Counted from the stretch's first letter, positions 16,626-26,553 are shown. The stretch is DNA of 64,000 nt from Paenibacillus urinalis (GCF_028747985.1 NZ_CP118108.1:317001-381000); one strand, 5' to 3'. The notes: generated from the sequence alone by a model not told the origin. Numbers and translations: made by a program.

Positions 16626-17638
16626 TGCAGGGCAGTGGACAGCGCGTACCATTTAGCAGCTGGATGTTATATCTATTGAAAAAAGTGCTCCGGCTTGCAT
16701 CACTGCTGGCCGCAGTCAGCTTCATTGCCTTTATGCTGATGGAGTATTCACCAGTGGATCCGGTGATGGCGTATGTAGGTGCAGATGCCATCAAGGTAAG
16801 TCCTGAGCAGCTGGAGCAGATCAGAGAGCGCTGGGGATTAGATGAGGAGCCGCTGGTTAGGTACGGCAAGTGGTTGTCATCCCTATTGCAAGGGGATTTT
16901 GGGACTTCCATGATCTATCGGGAGCCGGTTCTGGATTTGATTCAGGATCGGTTTATGGCTTCTCTCGCACTGATGGGAACGGCTTGGATGATCTCGGGTG
17001 TGCTCGGATTTGCCCTCGGCTCGTTAGCCGCAATGAATAAGGGAAGCTGGCTGGATCATGTGGTCAAAGGGTATTGCTATGTGCTCGCTTCCACACCCGC
17101 CTTCTGGCTCGCCCTGCTGGCACTGATGGTATTTGGCGTTTGGCTCGGCTGGTTTCCCATCGGACTCGGTGTGCCTGCAGGAGTGCTCAGCAGTGAGGTG
17201 ACCATCATAGAAAGACTGCGGCATATGATTCTCCCAGCACTGACACTAAGTGTAACGGGAGTAGCAAATATTGCGCTTCACACCCGTCAGAAGCTGATCG
17301 ATGTGCTGGAGTCGGATTACGTGCTGTATGCACGTGCCAGGGGGGAGCAAGGCTTCACGCTGTTCCGGCGTCATGGACTTCGCAATATCCTGCTGCCTGC
17401 AATAACGCTTCAATTTGCGTCCTTTAGTGAACTGTTTGGCGGGGCCGTACTGGCGGAACAGGTATTCTCTTACCCCGGACTGGGACAAGCCACGGTTGAA
17501 GCAGGGCTTCGCGGCGACGTGCCTCTCCTGCTGGGACTGGTTCTGTGCAGCACACTGTTCGTCTTCACCGGCAATTTCATTGCCGACCTGTTATACCGCT
17601 GGATTGATCCACGGTTCGATACAAAGGAGGCGGTGTAA
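16625..17638 (+). CDS. nikB: Nickel-type ABC transporter permease (NikB-like)
   Basis: 337 residues with six predicted membrane segments and the DppB-family start region (LRLASLLAAVSFIAFMLMEYSPVDP). The EAA-type loop is YVLYARARGEQGFTLFRRHGLRNILLPA near residue 235. The ATG at 16625 shares a base with the stop of the binding-protein gene (TAATG), indicating coupled translation; a GTG eight codons upstream would overlap that gene further. It pairs with the next gene to form the channel. Confidence 0.88.
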   Translation: MQGSGQRVPFSSWMLYLLKKVLRLASLLAAVSFIAFMLMEYSPVDPVMAYVGADAIKVSPEQLEQIRERWGLDEEPLVRYGKWLSSLLQGDFGTSMIYREPVLDLIQDRFMASLALMGTAWMISGVLGFALGSLAAMNKGSWLDHVVKGYCYVLASTPAFWLALLALMVFGVWLGWFPIGLGVPAGVLSSEVTIIERLRHMILPALTLSVTGVANIALHTRQKLIDVLESDYVLYARARGEQGFTLFRRHGLRNILLPAITLQFASFSELFGGAVLAEQVFSYPGLGQATVEAGLRGDVPLLLGLVLCSTLFVFTGNFIADLLYRWIDPRFDTKEAV

Positions 17639-18499
17639 ATGCAGCAGCTGGAACGATCCTCTGCCCCTGCCGGAGTCAGACGAACACGGAATACCCGAGG
17701 CAAAAATCTAATTCGAATTCTAGCAAGTGCCGGATTCTTGGCTGCGGTCCTGCTCTTGGGCTCATTCCTGCCAGAGCAGGCAGCCTATACGTCGCTAACG
17801 GAACGTAACCTCGCACCGGGTGCCGGGCATTTGTTCGGGACGGATTGGCTTGGGCGTGATATGTTTAACCGCACCTTGAAAGGGCTAGCTTACAGTATAC
17901 AAGTTGGGCTCATGGCAGCAGCCTCTTCCAGTCTTATCGCCTTGCTGGTCGGCCTGCTTGCAGCTGTGGGCAGAAGAATGGATCAGGCTGTAGCCTGGTT
18001 TATTGATCTGTTTATGAGTGTTCCGCATTTGGTATCGCTCATTCTGATCGCCTTCGTCTTTGGCGGCGGAGCCAAAGGAGTCATTATCGCAATCGCATGC
18101 ACACACTGGCCGCAGCTAGCCCGAGTGATCCGTGCTGACATGCTTCAGCTGAAGTCGGCTGATTATATACAGGTATCTCGGAGAATGGGGAAGTCACAGG
18201 GCTATGTTGCCCTGCATCATATGCTTCCGCATCTGATCCCGCAGCTGCTTGTCGGTCTGCTCCTCGTGTTTCCCCATGCGATATTGCATGAGGCGGCCAT
18301 TACCTTTCTAGGTCTCGGTTTATCACCCCAGCAGCCTGCCATCGGCATTATCTTGTCAGAATCAATGCGATATTTATCGGCAGGAATGTGGTGGCTGGCC
18401 TTCTTCCCCGGACTGGCACTCGTGCTTACGGTGCTTGCTTTTGATACTCTGGGTCACGGAATTAGAAGCTATAGTGAACCGATCAGGCTTGAGCGATAA
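17639..18499 (+). CDS. nikC: Nickel-type ABC transporter permease (NikC-like)
   Basis: 286 residues. DppC-family permease: HLFGTDWLGRDMFNRTLKGLAYSIQVGL near residues 60-87 and an EAA loop with SADYIQVSRRMGKSQGYVALHHMLPHLIPQ near 170-200, then EAAITFLGLGLSPQQPAIG. The ATG directly follows the TAA of nikB, and GGAGG lies nine bases upstream within nikB. Confidence 0.88.
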   Translation: MQQLERSSAPAGVRRTRNTRGKNLIRILASAGFLAAVLLLGSFLPEQAAYTSLTERNLAPGAGHLFGTDWLGRDMFNRTLKGLAYSIQVGLMAAASSSLIALLVGLLAAVGRRMDQAVAWFIDLFMSVPHLVSLILIAFVFGGGAKGVIIAIACTHWPQLARVIRADMLQLKSADYIQVSRRMGKSQGYVALHHMLPHLIPQLLVGLLLVFPHAILHEAAITFLGLGLSPQQPAIGIILSESMRYLSAGMWWLAFFPGLALVLTVLAFDTLGHGIRSYSEPIRLER

Positions 18500-18520
18500 A
18501 GAGAGGGGTATAGAGTTGAT

Positions 18521-19516
18521 ATGACTTTGCTCAAAATAGACAACTTATCGGTCGCATTTGCGCGCGGCAAGGGATTATTCCAGGTAGAGGAGACCGAGGT
18601 CATCCATGGACTGAGTATGACCGCCAAAGCAGGCCGAATTACAGCAGTGATCGGCGCGAGCGGATCGGGAAAAAGCCTGCTGGCCCATGCGATTCTGGGC
18701 ATTCTTCCGTCTAATGCGATTACTCGCGGAACGCTTTATTATAACGGTAAACCATTGAATATCGCTGCTCAGACAGCGCTTCGAGGCAGCCGTCTTGCGC
18801 TGGTACCACAGTCTGTACAATACCTCGACCCTCTGATGAAGGTAGGCCCCCAGATAAGCTACAGCTTTGAACGAAGTAATGAACGTAATGACCTGATCGA
18901 GATGAAAGGCACTACCACCTCCCGAAGACATACAAAGAAGAGGCTTATGCATGAGAGACTGAGTGAGATTCTAAGTAAATATGGCTTAGCCACCGATGTG
19001 ACAGAGCGGTATCCATTTGAGCTGTCCGGCGGTATGGCGAGGCGAGTGCTGTTATCCATTGCAACGGCAGGCGAACCGGAGCTGATTGTTGCAGATGAGC
19101 CGACGCCTGGTATTCATGTGGAGGCACTGTCTGAGACGCTGAGACATTTTCGCTCCATTGCCGACCAAGGGGCAGGTATCCTATGGATAACCCACGATGT
19201 TGAATCCGCACTTCAAATTGCAGACGAGCTCGTTGTTTTTTACGCAGGAACCAATGTAGAGACTGCACGGCCGGAAGATTTCACAGGCAACGGAGAGCGG
19301 CTGAGGCATCCGTATTCGAAGGCGCTCTGGAACGCATTGCCGCATAATGGCTTTAAGATGCCTCCAAGACCTCAACTGACACTGGATAGAAGACTTCATT
19401 CAAGCGGGTGTAAGTATGCCAACCGATGTCCAATGGCAACCTGGCAATGTACAGAAGAGCTGCCACCCCTCCGGGTGCTGCGGGGCGGAGAGGTGAGATG
19501 CATTCATGCAACTTGA
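18521..19516 (+). CDS. nikD: Nickel-type ABC transporter ATP-binding protein (NikD-like)
   Basis: 331 residues. Walker A is GASGSGKSLLAHAILG, the signature LSGGMARRVLLSIATAGEP, Walker B LIVADEPTPGIH and the switch region WITHDVESAL. The C-terminal extension has the oligopeptide-type cysteine motif (SSGCKYANRCPMATWQCTEE), found in Opp/Dpp/Nik ATPases and able to hold an iron-sulphur cluster in some of them. GAGAGGGG precedes the ATG by about a dozen bases. Confidence 0.88.
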   Translation: MTLLKIDNLSVAFARGKGLFQVEETEVIHGLSMTAKAGRITAVIGASGSGKSLLAHAILGILPSNAITRGTLYYNGKPLNIAAQTALRGSRLALVPQSVQYLDPLMKVGPQISYSFERSNERNDLIEMKGTTTSRRHTKKRLMHERLSEILSKYGLATDVTERYPFELSGGMARRVLLSIATAGEPELIVADEPTPGIHVEALSETLRHFRSIADQGAGILWITHDVESALQIADELVVFYAGTNVETARPEDFTGNGERLRHPYSKALWNALPHNGFKMPPRPQLTLDRRLHSSGCKYANRCPMATWQCTEELPPLRVLRGGEVRCIHAT

Positions 19517-20108
19517 GGCGAAGAAGCTTGGTTTTCGGTACGGTCGTCGTCAGGATTGGTGTATGAGGGATATCCATCTGTCTATTTCCTCTGGCGAGAT
19601 GGTGGGTCTTCGGGGACCGAGTGGTGCTGGGAAATCAACACTGGCCAGGCTGCTGGCAGGTTATTTACAGCCGCTTGAGGGTGAGGTGCTTCTGGATGGC
19701 GCGCCGCTGTCTTTATATACAGGTTATGCACCGGTTCAGCTGGTCTTACAGCATCCAGAATCCGCGGTTAATCCAAGATGGCACATGCATAAAGTGCTGC
19801 AGGAAGCGGGTGTGTATGATAGAGAGCTGCTGCACTCGCTAGGAATTGAAGAGGACTGGCTTGCACGAAGACCGGGTGAGCTGTCAGGCGGCGAGCTGCA
19901 GCGTTTTTGCGTAGCCCGTGCACTCGGAGTCGGCACGAAATTTCTCATTGCAGATGAAATGACCACCATGCTGGATGCTGTAACACAGGCTCAGATCTGG
20001 AATGTCGTTAAGAAGATGGCTGTAGAACGCGAATTGGGTATACTGGTCATTAGCCATGAGGGAAATCTGTTGTCTCAGCTGTGCAGCCGGATTATTGAAT
20101 GGAAATGA
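19506..20108 (+). CDS. nikE: Nickel-type ABC transporter ATP-binding protein (NikE-like), short form
   Basis: 200 residues, overlapping nikD by 11 bases. Walker A GPSGAGKSTLARLLAGY, signature LSGGELQRFCVARALGVG, Walker B FLIADEMTTMLD, switch VISHEGNL. Walker B has DEMT where DEPT is usual. It lacks the C-terminal cysteine extension seen in nikD and in longer NikE proteins, so only one of the two ATPases carries it. It is the last gene of the five-gene operon. Confidence 0.86.
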   Translation: MQLEAKKLGFRYGRRQDWCMRDIHLSISSGEMVGLRGPSGAGKSTLARLLAGYLQPLEGEVLLDGAPLSLYTGYAPVQLVLQHPESAVNPRWHMHKVLQEAGVYDRELLHSLGIEEDWLARRPGELSGGELQRFCVARALGVGTKFLIADEMTTMLDAVTQAQIWNVVKKMAVERELGILVISHEGNLLSQLCSRIIEWK

Positions 20109-20221
20109 AGTGATTTTGTGATCCTATTCGTTTGAGAGCATCCAGGTTTTCTAGTATGATACACTCTATAGTATCAAGGAAGCTGTTAGAAATTATTATA
20201 TAAAAGGCAGGGTTAACGAAT

Positions 20222-20686
20222 ATGACAGAACGTAATTTATCACCATTGGTTGCTGCGCTCTCCATGGAGCCGCATCCGGAAGGTGGCTGGTACAAGGAGA
20301 TCTGGAAGGCGGCATACCAAATTCCTCAATCCGTACTGCCAGGTGTATACTCCGGAGCGCGCCCAGCGGCTACCTCGATTTATTTCTTGCTGCACCCTGG
20401 TGAATTCTCAGATTGGCACGTCGTTCATTCCGATGAGCTGTGGATGTGGCACTCTGGCAGTCCACTCGAGCTTATCATCGGCGGCAGCGGTGAAGGGGAT
20501 CCGAATCAGACAGAATCCTTCATTCTGGGCCCAGACGTTGTAGCAGGGCAGCATCCTCAGGCACTGGCGCCAGGCGGACAATGGCAGATGGCTCGGCCAC
20601 TCGGAGATGAGCCGGTGCTAGTGTCCTGTGTAGTTGCACCAGGATTCCACTATGATGATTTCCGGCTGATCCAGCGTGGAGAGTAG
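20222..20686 (+). CDS. Cupin protein of the DUF985 / YML079-like family
   Basis: 154 residues forming one cupin barrel. The family pattern is clear: MEPHPEGGWYKEIWK at the start, then ATSIYFLLHPGEFSDWHVVHSDELWMWHSG around residues 50-80, and a C-terminal VSCVVAPGFHYDDFRL. Members are small beta-barrel proteins thought to bind or isomerise sugar-like ligands; the activity is not established. It is a single gene with its own promoter region and a terminator downstream. Confidence 0.85.
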   Translation: MTERNLSPLVAALSMEPHPEGGWYKEIWKAAYQIPQSVLPGVYSGARPAATSIYFLLHPGEFSDWHVVHSDELWMWHSGSPLELIIGGSGEGDPNQTESFILGPDVVAGQHPQALAPGGQWQMARPLGDEPVLVSCVVAPGFHYDDFRLIQRGE

Positions 20687-20778
20687 TAACATGAGAGTAA
20701 TAAGCTGGGCCTTAGCGGAATGGAGACGTACAGCTTTCATGCGGCGAGATCGATTCATATTAAGGCTCAGCATAAATA

Positions 20779-20809
20779 CGGGGCGACCATAGGTCGGCCC
20801 GTTTTTTTT
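20779..20809 (+). terminator. Rho-independent terminator after the cupin gene
   Basis: CGGGGCGACC-ATA-GGTCGGCCCG followed by eight T. Strong intrinsic terminator. Confidence 0.85.
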
Positions 20810-20933
20810 GTTTATCCAGAGTTTGGAATAATACAATTGTGGTGATAAGATGAATATTATACATAGCTTTATCCATACGCATGATCTACACATGTATTCT
20901 ATATAGATTAAGTAGTTGAAGGAGTCAACCCAA

Positions 20934-22184
20934 ATGGTTAAACAGACGAAAAAAGCCGCAGCATGGTCGCTTGTTATTATGGGTGCTGGGTTCGCAGCAT
21001 CGCTGCCCTTTCAAGATAGTACGGTTGGTAAGATGCTTGTCGGTTCCTTTGAAGCCGGACTCGTTGGCGGGCTTGCTGACTGGTTTGCAGTCACGGCCCT
21101 CTTTCGCCATCCACTGGGACTCAAAATACCACATACGGCGCTGCTCCCGAAGAACCGTAAGAAAATTACGGAGGCCCTCGTATCTGCAGTAGAGAACAAT
21201 CTGCTGAACAAAGACAGCATTGCTGCCAAGATTGCCGAAATGCCGGTGTCACAAATGATCCTGGAGATGGCAGAGAAAGAGCTTCATACGACGACAACAC
21301 ATGAGGCGATTGATAAGCTTGCCAAACGTATCGTTTCATCATTACCGCTGGAGAAGATCGCACCACTTGTTGCCGAAGAGCTTAAGCGTCAGGTGGAACG
21401 TATAGAGATGGAGCCGCTGCTGTCGAAGGCAGAGCAGTATATTACGAGTAAGGGATACGACCGTATGGCTCTGGACTACGGACTTGATCAGGCAGAGGCG
21501 TGGCTCGTTAAACCGGATACCCAATATACACTCGGCGAAATAGGGATGAGGGCGCTGAACTCCCTGCAGGTTAACGGTCTGATGCAGTTTGCTCTGAATG
21601 CACTCATGGGATATTTGAATGAGGAACGGCTGGGAGGTATTCTTCAGCGCTTCCTGTATGATCAGGTACAGGATTTGAAGTATGAAGGTCACCCTCGCAG
21701 ACACAGTGCATTAAATGCTATTCGCGTACAGGTCCAGCGTTTAGCGCACAGCAAGAAGGTTGCAAGCGGTCTTGAAGAGTGGAAGAATTCCGTGCTTCAG
21801 AACTGGGACGCAGAATCAGCTGTGTTGAGCAAGCTGGTGGAATTCCGAGAACAGATGCTGGGTTATATGGAAGATGGAAGCTACGTAGAGAAGCAGCTTA
21901 TTCCGGTCATTTCATCCCTTGTTGCTGAGGTGAAAGAGGATGCTGAGCTTCTGGAACGCATCAACCAGAAGATTGTAGTCAGCGTAACGACCTTGCTGGA
22001 GCGTAATCATTCCAAGATCGGCCAGCTCGTACGTGAGAATATCGATAAGATGGATAACAAAACCCTAATTGCCATGATGGAGGATAAGCTCGGTGAGGAT
22101 CTGCAGTGGATTCGGATTAACGGTGCGGTGACCGGTTTCATGATCGGGATTGTTCTGACTGCATTGCAGCTGGCACTGGCCTAA
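20934..22184 (+). CDS. DUF445 family membrane protein
   Basis: 416 residues. Two hydrophobic segments near the N-terminus flank the conserved VGSFEAGLVGGLADWFAVTALFRHPLGLKIPHTALLPKNRKKI block, the DUF445 (YjiN-like) signature. A long, mostly helical charged middle follows, with a final membrane segment at the C-terminus (GAVTGFMIGIVLTALQLAL). The function of the family is not known; the long helical middle may form coiled coils at the membrane. The ATG at 20934 lies nine bases after GAAGGAG; the TTG at 20916 is part of that site. Confidence 0.85.
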   Translation: MVKQTKKAAAWSLVIMGAGFAASLPFQDSTVGKMLVGSFEAGLVGGLADWFAVTALFRHPLGLKIPHTALLPKNRKKITEALVSAVENNLLNKDSIAAKIAEMPVSQMILEMAEKELHTTTTHEAIDKLAKRIVSSLPLEKIAPLVAEELKRQVERIEMEPLLSKAEQYITSKGYDRMALDYGLDQAEAWLVKPDTQYTLGEIGMRALNSLQVNGLMQFALNALMGYLNEERLGGILQRFLYDQVQDLKYEGHPRRHSALNAIRVQVQRLAHSKKVASGLEEWKNSVLQNWDAESAVLSKLVEFREQMLGYMEDGSYVEKQLIPVISSLVAEVKEDAELLERINQKIVVSVTTLLERNHSKIGQLVRENIDKMDNKTLIAMMEDKLGEDLQWIRINGAVTGFMIGIVLTALQLALA

Positions 22185-22207
22185 TCGATTTTGGCGCTAT
22201 ATAAGTT

Positions 22208-22246
22208 AAACAGCTGTTTCCTGCATTCAGGAGACAGCTGTTTTTA
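22208..22246 (+). terminator. Rho-independent terminator after the DUF445 gene
   Basis: AACAGCTGTTTCCTG pairs with CAGGAGACAGCTGTT, followed by TTTA. Confidence 0.8.
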
Positions 22247-22311
22247 ATAGGGTGTACAAGATCAACACATTCGCGAGTTAAAGAATGGGTCTTGTATGAA
22301 CTTTGTATATT

Positions 22312-22968
22312 TTAATTCTGAAAATCACGCTCGATCCAGCCCTGCTCCAGGGCATACCTCGTGAGCTGGACACGATTCTCCAGCTGGAGCTTCTGTAAAA
22401 TATTTTTGAGATGATTCTTCACCGTCTGATCCGAAATCCCGAGTCGGTCGGCGATCTCCCGATTGGTCCTGCCAGAGGCAACCCAGTTCAGAATTTCCCG
22501 TTCTCGGGTGGTCAGCGGTGTGCTGCCATCGTCTCTCTTCTTGGTCTTCGGAAACTCCTGCAATATGCGGTAGGCCAGCTCCGGGTTAACCGGGGCTTCG
22601 TCACTGACAACAGCCTTTAGATATTCCAGCCAGGTTGAGGAGGACAAGTTCTTGAACAGGTATCCTTGCGCTCCTTGTTTGAGTGCTTCGAACAGATGTG
22701 TCACATCATCGGAGACCGTTACCATCACGATGATCACATACGGGTAGCGCTGCTTGATTGCCCGTGTTGTCTCCAGTCCGTCCATTCCTGGCATGCGGAT
22801 ATCCATGAGGATGAGGTCCGGCATCCATTCCTCGGTCAACACCAGTGCTTCTTCACCGCTTGATGCGGTAGCTACAATATCAAACAGCGGCTCCTCCGAT
22901 AATATCGACTCCATGGCAGCTCTGGCATGGGCTGAATCGTCGACAATAAGTACGCGTGTCTTGTTCAT
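22312..22968 (-). CDS. NarL/LuxR-family response regulator
   Basis: 218 residues. Receiver domain: VLIVDDSAHAR, phospho-aspartate in MPDLILMDIRMPGMDG (about residue 55), and GYLFKNLSSSTW where the usual lysine is kept. LuxR-type helix-turn-helix: LTTREREILNWVASGRTNREIADRLGISDQTVKNHLKNILQKL. It overlaps the kinase gene upstream by four bases and so is its partner. The output targets are unknown. Confidence 0.88.
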   Translation of the reverse strand: MNKTRVLIVDDSAHARAAMESILSEEPLFDIVATASSGEEALVLTEEWMPDLILMDIRMPGMDGLETTRAIKQRYPYVIIVMVTVSDDVTHLFEALKQGAQGYLFKNLSSSTWLEYLKAVVSDEAPVNPELAYRILQEFPKTKKRDDGSTPLTTREREILNWVASGRTNREIADRLGISDQTVKNHLKNILQKLQLENRVQLTRYALEQGWIERDFQN

Positions 22969-23807
22969 GAAGCGTCCTCTCCTTTGATAATCTGCATGCA
23001 GGTTCCGTGGCCCTCCATGTTGCTGAAGTGAAATCTCCAGCCCATTTCCTCCGCACGACCTCTCGTTATTCGAAGCCCGTATCGGCCCTTGCGCTGCTCC
23101 GGATCGCCAGTATAGCCAATTCCGTCATCTGTAATGGACACCTTCCAATGCTCCTTATTTCCTGTTCCTGTTATCGAGATTGTGCTGGCATTGGCATGCT
23201 TGCGAATGTTTAGAATAGCTTCCCGAATACAGGCAATGAGCTCGACATGTTCTTTGGTCGTGAGCGCTTCATCCGAGAGCTTCCATTGAATACGGGAAAC
23301 ATATCTGCCGTCTGCAACCATATCCTCGATCTGTCTGAGCAGCTGCTGAGGTGAATCGGCATGGTTCTCTTCGCTGTGAGGAACTCTCAGCTGGGCAATC
23401 GCTTGTCTGGCATAGTGATGCACTTCGTGTACGGTTTTTCTAACATCCTGCAGTTCGCCTTCGTTAGGAGTGCCTGTCAGTTTACGTTCGGCTTTATCAA
23501 GCTGAACAGACAGCAGGAACAAAGACTGGGCTATGCCATCATGCAATTCTCGTGCCAGATGCTCCCTGGCTTCCAGCGCAGATTTTGCTGCCTTCTCTCG
23601 TTCCAGCTCGGCCTGTGATTTCTCCATAATCGTAAACAATTTATTCAATAAAGTAACGCTGATGAAATATATAATAACCGGTGTCAGCCAGTTCCCTGCC
23701 TCCATGGAGAGATAGGGCATAAGAAACTGGTGACGAATATATTCCCACAAACCAACGGTGATGGTAGGGATGAACAAGATCATCCATTTCATTTGTTTAT
23801 AGCTCAT
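22965..23807 (-). CDS. Membrane sensor histidine kinase of the HisKA_3 type
   Basis: 280 residues. Two N-terminal membrane segments with a very short loop between them (about residues 8-50) resemble intramembrane-sensing kinases such as DesK/LiaS. The HisKA_3 box is AREHLARELHDGIAQSLFLLSVQLDKAE (His at about 91), and the HATPase has REAILNIRKHANAS, DDGIGYTG and GRYGLRITRGRAEEMG. The signal cannot be read from the sequence; short-loop kinases often sense the membrane or envelope stress. Confidence 0.87.
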   Translation of the reverse strand: MSYKQMKWMILFIPTITVGLWEYIRHQFLMPYLSMEAGNWLTPVIIYFISVTLLNKLFTIMEKSQAELEREKAAKSALEAREHLARELHDGIAQSLFLLSVQLDKAERKLTGTPNEGELQDVRKTVHEVHHYARQAIAQLRVPHSEENHADSPQQLLRQIEDMVADGRYVSRIQWKLSDEALTTKEHVELIACIREAILNIRKHANASTISITGTGNKEHWKVSITDDGIGYTGDPEQRKGRYGLRITRGRAEEMGWRFHFSNMEGHGTCMQIIKGEDAS

Positions 23808-24056
23808 CGCCAGACTTCAGTCTCCTTCTAGGCAAGTTATGAAGATGTGTAATTTATTCTATTATAAACTCTTCACCTAAGATGCCCAAGCATTCAAGAG
23901 GAATTGTATGGCTGTAGAAGAAGGTGTACGTTAAATACCGACTAAGCACTTCTGAGCTGATATTATCGCAGAGAATCCGTCTTCCTTAACCTGAGGTCAA
24001 TTCGATATACTTGTATAGAGACAGAGAAATGGATTGAAGGAGAGTGTAGTAAAAGC

Positions 24057-24227
24057 ATGAGTCAAGCCGTATTGGAACGTCGAAGTGAAATTCTGAAGAA
24101 GAATATCGAGCGGATGCTGATTAGAGAGAATCAACGGGGCATTACGAGACAGCAAAGTATGTTTTTACAGCAAATGATTAAAGAGCTTCATCAAACCTCT
24201 CATGAACTGGATGTAAAGAAATCATAA
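24057..24227 (+). CDS. Small helical protein of unknown function
   Basis: 56 residues, highly charged and helical with many Arg, Lys and Gln (MSQAVLERRSEILKKN start, QQSMFLQQMIKELHQ middle). No membrane segment or cysteine. GAAGGAG lies about 14 bases before the ATG, which is long but usable. A strong terminator follows, which supports a real transcript. No family is recognised. Confidence 0.55.
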   Translation: MSQAVLERRSEILKKNIERMLIRENQRGITRQQSMFLQQMIKELHQTSHELDVKKS

Positions 24228-24260
24228 TTTAATTTAGGAACTTGTTGTTCTAACATGTAA

Positions 24261-24309
24261 AAAACCTATGCAATGACTACGGCTATTCGTAGGAACGCAT
24301 AGGTTTTTT
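24261..24309 (+). terminator. Rho-independent terminator
   Basis: AAAACCTATGC pairs with GCATAGGTTTT around a long inner loop, followed by T residues. It follows the 56-residue gene and faces the GGDEF/HD-GYP gene. Confidence 0.8.
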
Positions 24310-24358
24310 GATGTCAGAATTTATGGATAATCCTAATTTAGTAGAGCTGAGCTGGCTG

Positions 24359-26222
24359 TCAATTGGATAAGACAGTAGTACTGCCCATTTCTACGTACTC
24401 CGATCTTGGCATCTGTGTTCGAATGTAAGAGATGAACAGCTCCACCAGCTTCGGATCAAACTGTGTTCCTGAACAGTCACGCAGCTCCACAATGGCTTCC
24501 TCGAACGTCTTTGTCTTCTGATATGGTCTTTCTGAAGTCATAGCATCGAAGGAATCGATTACGGTAAGCATTCGGCACAGCTTCGGAATCTCCTTGCCTT
24601 TAAGTCCGTGGGGATAGCCTTTGCCATCATACCGTTCATGATGAAGCTCGATATAAGGGATCAGGTCCTTGAACCGATGATCCGTCATGGCGATTTTTTT
24701 GCCCCAAGTGACATGCTGTTTGACGGTTTCCCATTCTTCTGAGGTCAGCTTGCCTTTTTTGTTGAGCACACCCCAAGGGATTTCGAGCTTTCCGATGTCA
24801 TGAATTAAGGCCCCGAGTATAAAATTACGTCTTTCATCCTTCTCCAGACCAAGCTGGCTGCTCATATCAAGTGCATATTTATATACCCGCTTCGAATGCT
24901 TGAATGTGTCAATGTCCTTGTATATAAACAGATTAAGCTGCTGCTCGATATAATGAATTTCCTGATCCAGATCAATGTCCGCTTCCATCTCGACATTACA
25001 TCCGTAGGTATGCACGGTGTTCTTGCCTTGTTTCTTCGCATAGTAGAGTGCTTTATCCGCATAATCGACCAGCTGGGATTTGTCATACAGTTCAATTTCG
25101 TATTCGGCAATACCGGCAGAGAAGGATAAGCATTTATGAGGAAAAACTTCTACACCATCAAAAGGAGTATCGTTTAATTTTTTTCGAATTCGATCGACGA
25201 ATGAGCGCGCTTCTTCTATGGCATATCCAGGCATCAGCAGTGTGAATTCTTCCCCTCCATATCTTGATGCTATGATCGGAGTGTCTTTGGTTTCCTCCTT
25301 GAGCAGAGAGCCTAAAAAGCTGATAAGAGTATCGCCCTTGAGGTGTCCGAAGCTGTCATTGTATTTCTTGAAATCATCGATATCAATCATCGCTAAAGTG
25401 AGCGGCGTCTCGTTCTTGCGTGCTTCGTCGATTGCTTGTCTCCAGTGAGCTCTCAAAATAACTGTGGTTGTACAGTCCGGTTCGTTGATCCAAATTCGAA
25501 CGATTCAGAATCTGATGATACATATTAAACAATTGTCGAAACGCGTGAGACAGCAATATAGCCAAGCCTAGAAACAGGATGAGGCCTAATACCCCATTAT
25601 GCACAATCAGCACGGTAAGGACGAGAGACAGAATAAGCATACATAAATACACGAGCATGGTCTCTTTGACGAAGCCTTTCAGAGTGTTGTATAGATCCTT
25701 CCTGTATAGAAGGTAATAGTACATGAACATTCCGATTGTATTAACTGAAAAATATACCGCAAGCGAAATCATATACACGGGGAGATTTTGATCATCGACA
25801 CTTCCGCGTGTTCCGCCCAGAGATTCGTATACCGTATCCGATAAAGATATCATTAATGAATACAGAGTGAAGTTCGTTAGCTGTTTCCACCATGGGACAT
25901 TTCGTTTGTAGATCAGATAACATAGAAAAGAAAAAAGCAACACGCTTAATGCCATTTCGCCCCCATATATGAAAATACATGCAAGGTATATGGAAGAGTC
26001 AAACGACATCACATTTCCTTCAGGAGGTAAGCGAAAGGTAAGACTATTGAGTATCAGTGTGGCACCCAGCATGATGTATAAGGTGACCCATTCTTCCGGT
26101 GAGTAACTGAAGAAGGCTCCGCCATTATATTGACTGAAGGTGATTATACCTGCTAAGCACAGAACAGCGATATACCACTGACTAATATCTACTTTTTTTA
26201 TTTTTGATAGAAAGGTTGTCAT
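24359..26222 (-). pseudogene. Membrane GGDEF plus HD-GYP cyclic-di-GMP protein split by a frameshift
   Basis: Two - strand frames join into one protein. The first (26222 to about 25457) has several membrane segments and runs into the opening of a GGDEF domain (RTGLYNHSY) before leaving the frame. The second (25456-24359) continues with LTLAMIDIDDFKKYNDSFGHLKGD, the active site RYGGEEF, and a C-terminal HD-GYP domain (LIHDIGKLEIP, LHHERYDGKGYPHGL, VIDSFDAM). Dropping one T from the TTTT run at 25455-25458 restores a continuous domain with normal GGDEF spacing. An intact protein would both make and break cyclic-di-GMP. This is a recent mutation, phase variation at the run, or a sequencing error. 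Confidence 0.82.
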
Positions 26223-26388
26223 GAAATCTAATTTCTCCTATTAAATTCATCGTATGTTTATATAATTTATCATGACATTAAACGACTGTGTGAATTAATT
26301 TCATAACTCATTAAACGAAGAATCTAAAATGATATACTCTCGACTAGAGCGGCTTGGGCTTATGATGAAATAGATTCGTGTATAAAGA

Positions 26389-26415
26389 AAAAAACAGGCT
26401 ATGTGGCCTGTTTTG
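26389..26415 (-). terminator. Terminator after the 30-residue peptide gene
   Basis: AAAACAGGC-CACATA-GCCTGTTTTTTT read on the - strand. Strong intrinsic terminator separating the DUF5317/peptide unit from the GGDEF/HD-GYP gene. Confidence 0.85.
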
Positions 26416-26440
26416 AAAAAAAGAATAAAGCTGATAAGTC

Positions 26441-26533
26441 CTAGCCGAAAGCAAATCCAGAAGTCAATGCCACAACGACAGAAGCAACAATTACCCCGTT
26501 CATGATGATGCGGGCGATGTTAGATTTTTTCAT
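26441..26533 (-). CDS. 30-residue hydrophobic peptide
   Basis: Starts ATG at 26533, nine bases after a perfect AAGGAGG, and ends TAG at 26441. The peptide has a basic start (MKKSNIAR), a hydrophobic core (GVIVASVVVALT) and the short tail SGFAFG. It looks like a signal peptide with almost no cargo or a single-pass micro-membrane protein. It lies just downstream of the DUF5317 gene and ahead of a strong terminator, so it is probably the last gene of that transcript. Too short to assign to a family. Confidence 0.65.
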   Translation of the reverse strand: MKKSNIARIIMNGVIVASVVVALTSGFAFG

Positions 26534-26553
26534 AGTATGTATCCTCCTTCGTC

